NCBI RefSeq assembly: GCF_002843385.1 | Contig: NZ_MVDE01000045.1 | Location: 1-39,231, forward strand | DNA from: Labilibaculum manganireducens | GTDB taxonomy: Bacteria > Bacteroidota > Bacteroidia > Bacteroidales > Marinifilaceae | Direction of reading: 5' to 3' | Length of the DNA: 39,231 nt | Shown here: positions 35,749-39,231 of the stretch, piece by piece | Position numbering within the stretch: the first letter of the stretch is position 1 | Layout: the number at the start of each line of letters is the position of its first letter | Program-made: the position numbers and the translations under genes | The notes under the pieces: generated by a model | The model's database searches: none | Told to the model about the DNA's origin: nothing | Seen by the model: the letters and a program-made list of their open reading frames with translations, nothing else

Positions 35749-37050
35749 ATGTGGAAAAGACTGCCTCTTTACGTGAAAATTTTAGTTGGAATGGGATTTG
35801 GAATTATAGCGGGATTAATTGCCGTTTATTTTGAATTATCTGAATTAACCAATGATTGGATCAAACCTTGGGGTGATATTTTCTTAAACTTATTAAAATT
35901 AATTGCTGTTCCCTTAATTTTTGTCTCGTTGGTAAAAGGAATATCAAGTCTCTCCAACATTTCAAAATTATCACGAATAGGAATTAAAACCATTTCCCTT
36001 TACATTCTCTCAACAGTTATTGCTGTAAGTTTTGGTTTAATACTGGTAAATACCATAGAACCAGGCAATACTTTTCCCGACTATAAAAAGATAGAGTTAC
36101 AAGAAAAATACCATACAACAATTGATTTAAAGAAAAATCAGGCTTCAGATTTGAAAAATGAGTCTCCACTCAAATTTCTAGTAGACGTTGTTCCATCCAA
36201 TTTTTTTCAGGCAGCCACAGATAATTCCAAAATGCTTCAGATCATATTCTTTGCAATTCTATTTGGCATTGCAATGGTTATTTTGGAAGAAAAGAAAGTC
36301 AAGGTAGTTAGAGATTTTTTTGATGGGATAGATGCAATTATCCTTAAGATAATTGACCTAATTATGCTTTTTGCTCCTTATGGAGTATTTGCCCTTATTG
36401 CTGGTTTAATCGTCGATTTTTCCGGTGATCTTGATTTATTTTCGGCTTTAGGATTGTATGCAATAACTGTAATTCTAGGGCTCTTGCTTATGATATTCAT
36501 AATCTACCCTTTATTCCTAAGATTCTTTACTCCAATAAGATACGCTGATTTTTACAAAGCTATTTCGCCTGCTCAGCTGTTGGCATTTTCAACAAGTTCA
36601 AGTGCGGCAACCCTTCCGGTTACCATGGAGTGTGTCGAAAAAGAAATAGGTGTTGCTAATGAAGTTGCGAGTTTTGTACTTCCGGTTGGTGTTACTATTA
36701 ATATGGATGGAACCAGTTGTTATCAGGCAATTGCTGCGGTCTTTATCGCACAGGTGTTTGGTGTAGATTTGGATATTTACGACCAATTAATAATTGTAGT
36801 CACAGCAACTCTGGCATCTATCGGAACACCTGGTGTTCCAGGCGGAAGCATTGTGATGTTAATCATTGTTTTAACATCAGTGGGAATTCCTATTGAGGGA
36901 TTGGCATTAATATTAGGTATTGACCGGCCGCTTGATATGCTTCGAACAGTGGTTAATGTTACAGGTGATGCTACTGTTGCAACAATAGTGGCCACAAGTG
37001 AAGGTAAATTAAATACTACCCAGAAAATTCAAGTCGAAAAATCTAGATAA
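35749..37050 (+). CDS. Dicarboxylate/amino acid:cation symporter (DAACS family)
   Basis: The protein has 433 aa and is a multi-pass inner-membrane transporter of the GltP/DctA fold. The hallmark regions are the serine-rich hairpin FSTSSSAATLPVTMECVEK, the helix-7 motif VTINMDGTSCYQAIAAVFIA (NMDGT), the second hairpin SIGTPGVPGGSIVML and the helix-8 part DRPLDMLRTVVNVTGDATVA. These bind Na+ or H+ and an acidic substrate. The final helix has RTVVNVTGDA, as in glutamate/aspartate and C4-dicarboxylate carriers; which substrate is used cannot be told. It is a single gene with its own promoter. Confidence 0.93.
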   Translation: MWKRLPLYVKILVGMGFGIIAGLIAVYFELSELTNDWIKPWGDIFLNLLKLIAVPLIFVSLVKGISSLSNISKLSRIGIKTISLYILSTVIAVSFGLILVNTIEPGNTFPDYKKIELQEKYHTTIDLKKNQASDLKNESPLKFLVDVVPSNFFQAATDNSKMLQIIFFAILFGIAMVILEEKKVKVVRDFFDGIDAIILKIIDLIMLFAPYGVFALIAGLIVDFSGDLDLFSALGLYAITVILGLLLMIFIIYPLFLRFFTPIRYADFYKAISPAQLLAFSTSSSAATLPVTMECVEKEIGVANEVASFVLPVGVTINMDGTSCYQAIAAVFIAQVFGVDLDIYDQLIIVVTATLASIGTPGVPGGSIVMLIIVLTSVGIPIEGLALILGIDRPLDMLRTVVNVTGDATVATIVATSEGKLNTTQKIQVEKSR

Positions 37051-37101
37051 TAATATCAATCCATATTTTCAAAGGAACAAGGAAATTCAATAAGTGTTTA
37101 T

Positions 37102-37109
37102 TATCTTTG
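37102..37109 (+). promoter_or_regulatory. Candidate -7 promoter element
   Basis: TATCTTTG is a perfect TAnnTTTG -7 element, 50 nt before the start codon at 37160. No TTTG sits at the right distance upstream, so this is only half a promoter. Confidence 0.4.
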
Positions 37110-37159
37110 TCATCGAATAACAGTATCTTCTGTTATACAACTTATTCAAAAAAATAGAT

Positions 37160-37447
37160 ATGGCAAGTAGAAAACGCTTAAAAAAGGATATCGATTACCT
37201 TAGCTTTGAGGTAATTTCAGATTGCTACAATTACAATTATTTACATCCTGAGAATAAGGATAAAGTAATGGAAATTGTAAAGAATACTATTGTTTCCCGT
37301 AATCAGTTAATTGCACGTGTAAATCATCCGGATGGTAAGGACAATCCTAAAATTGTTAAAGCTTACTACAAGGCTGTATATACTGATTTATTCAAGAATG
37401 TTGACGAATCTTTTACAGAATTGAGCAATTTAATTAAAGAGAAATAA
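37160..37447 (+). CDS. Small conserved-looking hypothetical protein
   Basis: The protein has 95 aa and is soluble, with no signal peptide or membrane segment. It begins MASRKRLKKDIDYLSFEVIS and is helical and charged throughout (KDKVMEIVKNTIVSRNQLIA, KAYYKAVYTDLFKNVDESFT). Composition, codon use and an own -7 element and terminator (37472) support a real gene. It resembles short uncharacterised proteins of Bacteroidales; no function can be named. Confidence 0.75.
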   Translation: MASRKRLKKDIDYLSFEVISDCYNYNYLHPENKDKVMEIVKNTIVSRNQLIARVNHPDGKDNPKIVKAYYKAVYTDLFKNVDESFTELSNLIKEK

Positions 37448-37471
37448 TTTCTTTCAAAAGATATTTCTGAT

Positions 37472-37498
37472 AGCTTTGCATATTGCAAAGCTTTTTTT
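37472..37498 (+). terminator. Intrinsic terminator touching the next start codon
   Basis: The stem is AGCTTTGCA / TGCAAAGCT with a 3-nt loop (TAT), then six Ts up to 37498. The ATG of the metallopeptidase gene begins at 37499. Confidence 0.85.
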
Positions 37499-38221
37499 AT
37501 GCCCGAAGAAAAAATTATACTATTAGAGGATATTGGGGATGTTCTCTTTAAAAAGAGTCGGAGATTCAAACGTTTATCGGTACGGATGGCACCTAAAAAA
37601 GGAATTTGGGTTAATGTACCATATGGTATAAGCTATCAGGATGCGATTAATTTTGCCAGGCAAAATAAAGCATGGATTATCAATAATAAGGCTAAAACAA
37701 AATTAAAAGAGAACAAACAAACATTTTTCACTCCTGAGATCCAATTTAAAACACGTTTCCATCAATTAAAGCTAAGTCCAGGAGAGGTGAGTTATTATTC
37801 CGCAAAACTCTCTAATGGAATACTGGAAGTAAAATATCCTGCCAATACCGAGATTCAAAATTCAGACTTACAAATATTCATTCAAAATTCTATTATAGAA
37901 ACCTTGCGTAGAGAAGCAAACCATCATCTTCCAATTAGAATCAAGGAATTAGCAAAACTTGGTGGGTTTTCCTATAAATCCCTTAAAATTAAAAATACAA
38001 AAAGCCGTTGGGGATCATGTTCACATGATAATAATATTAACCTCAATCTTCATTTAATGAGGTTACCTAATGAACTATGCGATATGGTTATTCTGCATGA
38101 ATTATGCCATACTAAAGTTAAAAATCATTCCAAAGAATTCTATCAATTGCTGGAAATCCATTGCCCGGAATTGAACAGAAAAAGAAAAGAAATTAGAAAA
38201 TACTCTACAACAATATATTAA
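37499..38221 (+). CDS. YgjP/SprT-like zinc metallopeptidase
   Basis: The protein has 240 aa, similar in length to YgjP-type (DUF45) proteins. The zinc site is VILHELCHTKVKNHSKEFY (HExxH variant HELCH, with a further His downstream), preceded by the conserved SRWGSCSHDNNINLN. The N-terminal part, KKSRRFKRLSVRMAPKKGIW, fits the family strand pattern, so the first ATG is preferred over Met30. It is cytosolic; in other bacteria the family is poorly characterised and overlaps the M48/SprT-like group. The start codon directly follows the terminator of the preceding gene, so expression needs read-through or an unseen promoter. It is 1 nt from the next gene. Confidence 0.88.
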   Translation: MPEEKIILLEDIGDVLFKKSRRFKRLSVRMAPKKGIWVNVPYGISYQDAINFARQNKAWIINNKAKTKLKENKQTFFTPEIQFKTRFHQLKLSPGEVSYYSAKLSNGILEVKYPANTEIQNSDLQIFIQNSIIETLRREANHHLPIRIKELAKLGGFSYKSLKIKNTKSRWGSCSHDNNINLNLHLMRLPNELCDMVILHELCHTKVKNHSKEFYQLLEIHCPELNRKRKEIRKYSTTIY

Positions 38222-38222
38222 G

Positions 38223-38594
38223 ATGAATAAGGAAATTTATATTTTAGTTGGCATATGTATACTAACATTCTTAATAGGACATAAACTAAAACAAAAATTA
38301 AGCAACCCGAAACCAAAGAAGCTGACAAAAAGAGGCAAAAAGACAAAAAATAACGTTGCTGTATCACCACTGGCTTCCCGCAGAAAAGAAAAACTAAAAG
38401 TTATCTTTTTATACATACAGCTTATTTTAGTATTTGGCTTGTTAATCTTCATGATTCCTGCCTTATCGCGCGATATCCTCGCAAGCAATCATGATAACTA
38501 CCAAAATTTAATACTTCGAATACTAATCGTTGCGTTCGCTTCTTACATTTTATTTATTGGTTTCTTACAACTTAGAAAACCTCCTGAGAAATAA
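38223..38594 (+). CDS. Small integral membrane protein of unknown function
   Basis: The protein has 123 aa. It has three predicted membrane segments: residues 5-19 (IYILVGICILTFLIG), ~58-80 (KVIFLYIQLILVFGLLIFMI) and ~96-115 (LILRILIVAFASYILFIGF). A strongly basic loop (KPKKLTKRGKKTKNN) should lie in the cytosol. The start is 1 nt after the metallopeptidase stop, so it is cotranscribed with it. No family was recognised. Confidence 0.72.
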   Translation: MNKEIYILVGICILTFLIGHKLKQKLSNPKPKKLTKRGKKTKNNVAVSPLASRRKEKLKVIFLYIQLILVFGLLIFMIPALSRDILASNHDNYQNLILRILIVAFASYILFIGFLQLRKPPEK

Positions 38595-39231
38595 TAATTA
38601 TTCCCCAAAAAATATTAGACTTTATTCCTGAATATCCAAATTAACAGGAGAAAAGCTCTTTTTATCCTGTTAACAACACTATGTGTCATAAATAAAACCC
38701 TCTCACTTGTTTAATTTTGTGACACTTACAAGAGAAATACCCTCCTTTTAACCTTCTTAGAATTTAATATCTGCAAACTAACGGGGTGTTGTTTACAAAT
38801 ATCATTTGAATTTCGTTTGATAATGTAACTAAAAGTTTAAAAAATTCAATTCCAAATTTACAATATTCAACTTAATGAAGTTTAGTTTTGTAACTTATCA
38901 TGATTTGGTTCAACGACAATTGTAACCAGTCCTCGAATTGTACCTTGTAACTAATTTCACAATGTGATTTACATGAGTAATTTTATAATGGGTACAAATG
39001 TTTTGTATTTTAATTGAATTTACAATCCAAACAAGTCCTGATATTTTTTGATATAATACCAATAATTACACACTATTATTCTAAATACCAGTCATTTAAA
39101 AGATTATAATTAAGTAATACTTTAACTTGTTGATTACAGATGTGTAAAAATCGTGTTGATTTATGTGTGAAATGTAATTTTCTGGCATATAATCATCAAT
39201 ATATCAGTAAATTACATCATTTACTTACAGT
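38595..39231. other. Gene-free 640-base stretch with two inverted repeats
   Basis: No convincing coding frame was seen. TTAACAGGA (38641-38649) and TCCTGTTAA (38665-38673) form a 9-bp stem with a 15-nt loop, possibly a factor-independent 3' end for the two upstream genes, though no T-run follows. GTGTCA (38683) and TGACAC (38720-38725) form a longer-range second inverted repeat. The rest is AT-rich and may be a promoter region for a gene beyond the window. Confidence 0.5.

Overview
The window looks like the chromosome of a Bacteroidota bacterium, most likely a marine Bacteroidales/Marinilabiliales-type organism (the genus level is a guess). The reasons are: AT-rich DNA; a type IX secretion (T9SS) type-B sorting domain next to a PorP/SprF-family gene; two-component-regulator propeller sensors with Y_Y_Y domains; SlyD with a Cys/Gly-rich tail; and promoters matching the Bacteroidota sigma-ABfr pattern TTTG-N19/20-TAnnTTTG. 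No phage, insertion sequence, CRISPR array, rRNA or tRNA was recognised.

Region 1 (1-16491, all + strand) is a cell-surface and signalling locus. It opens inside a giant secreted repeat protein with about 23 PKD-like units and a C-terminal T9SS sorting domain. The next gene, 1 nt downstream, encodes a PorP/SprF outer-membrane protein. Then come a PD40-propeller/PKD/degenerate-OmpA-like protein, an unrecognised secreted 332-aa protein, and two paralogous giant propeller sensors. The sensors share the extracytoplasmic part but end in different outputs: a histidine kinase without a receiver domain, and a PP2C/SpoIIE phosphatase. This gene set, a SprB/SprF-like adhesin export module apparently wired to a twin-output sensor pair, is the best candidate for an undescribed system here.

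Region 2 (16500-23300) is housekeeping and small accessory genes. It holds cysE-cysK (cysteine synthesis, - strand), a hairpin-bearing intergenic stretch and a decayed zinc-ribbon gene. A 4-nt-overlapping LMW-phosphatase/fructosamine-kinase pair (likely protein deglycation) follows, then an isolated cobyrinate a,c-diamide synthase that overlaps it tail to tail, a TapB/DUF3108-like secreted protein and a CAP-domain lipoprotein.

Region 3 (23300-29262) contains the ribosomal operon rpsF-rpsR-rplI with a promoter and terminator, a DUF2007-Usp-Usp stress protein, two overlapping radical-SAM methylthiotransferases (MtaB and a divergent MiaB-like protein), and a small FNR-type flavin reductase.

Region 4 (29667-34201, - strand) is a compact biotin operon bioA-bioF-bioG-bioC-bioD without bioB. 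It codes for the BioC/BioG methyl-ester route to pimeloyl-ACP and then BioF, BioA and BioD.

Region 5 (34482-38594, + strand) carries a secreted thioredoxin-like protein, SlyD-type FKBP, a dicarboxylate/glutamate symporter, a small conserved hypothetical, a YgjP-type metallopeptidase and a small membrane protein. The last 640 bases hold no gene, only two inverted repeats.
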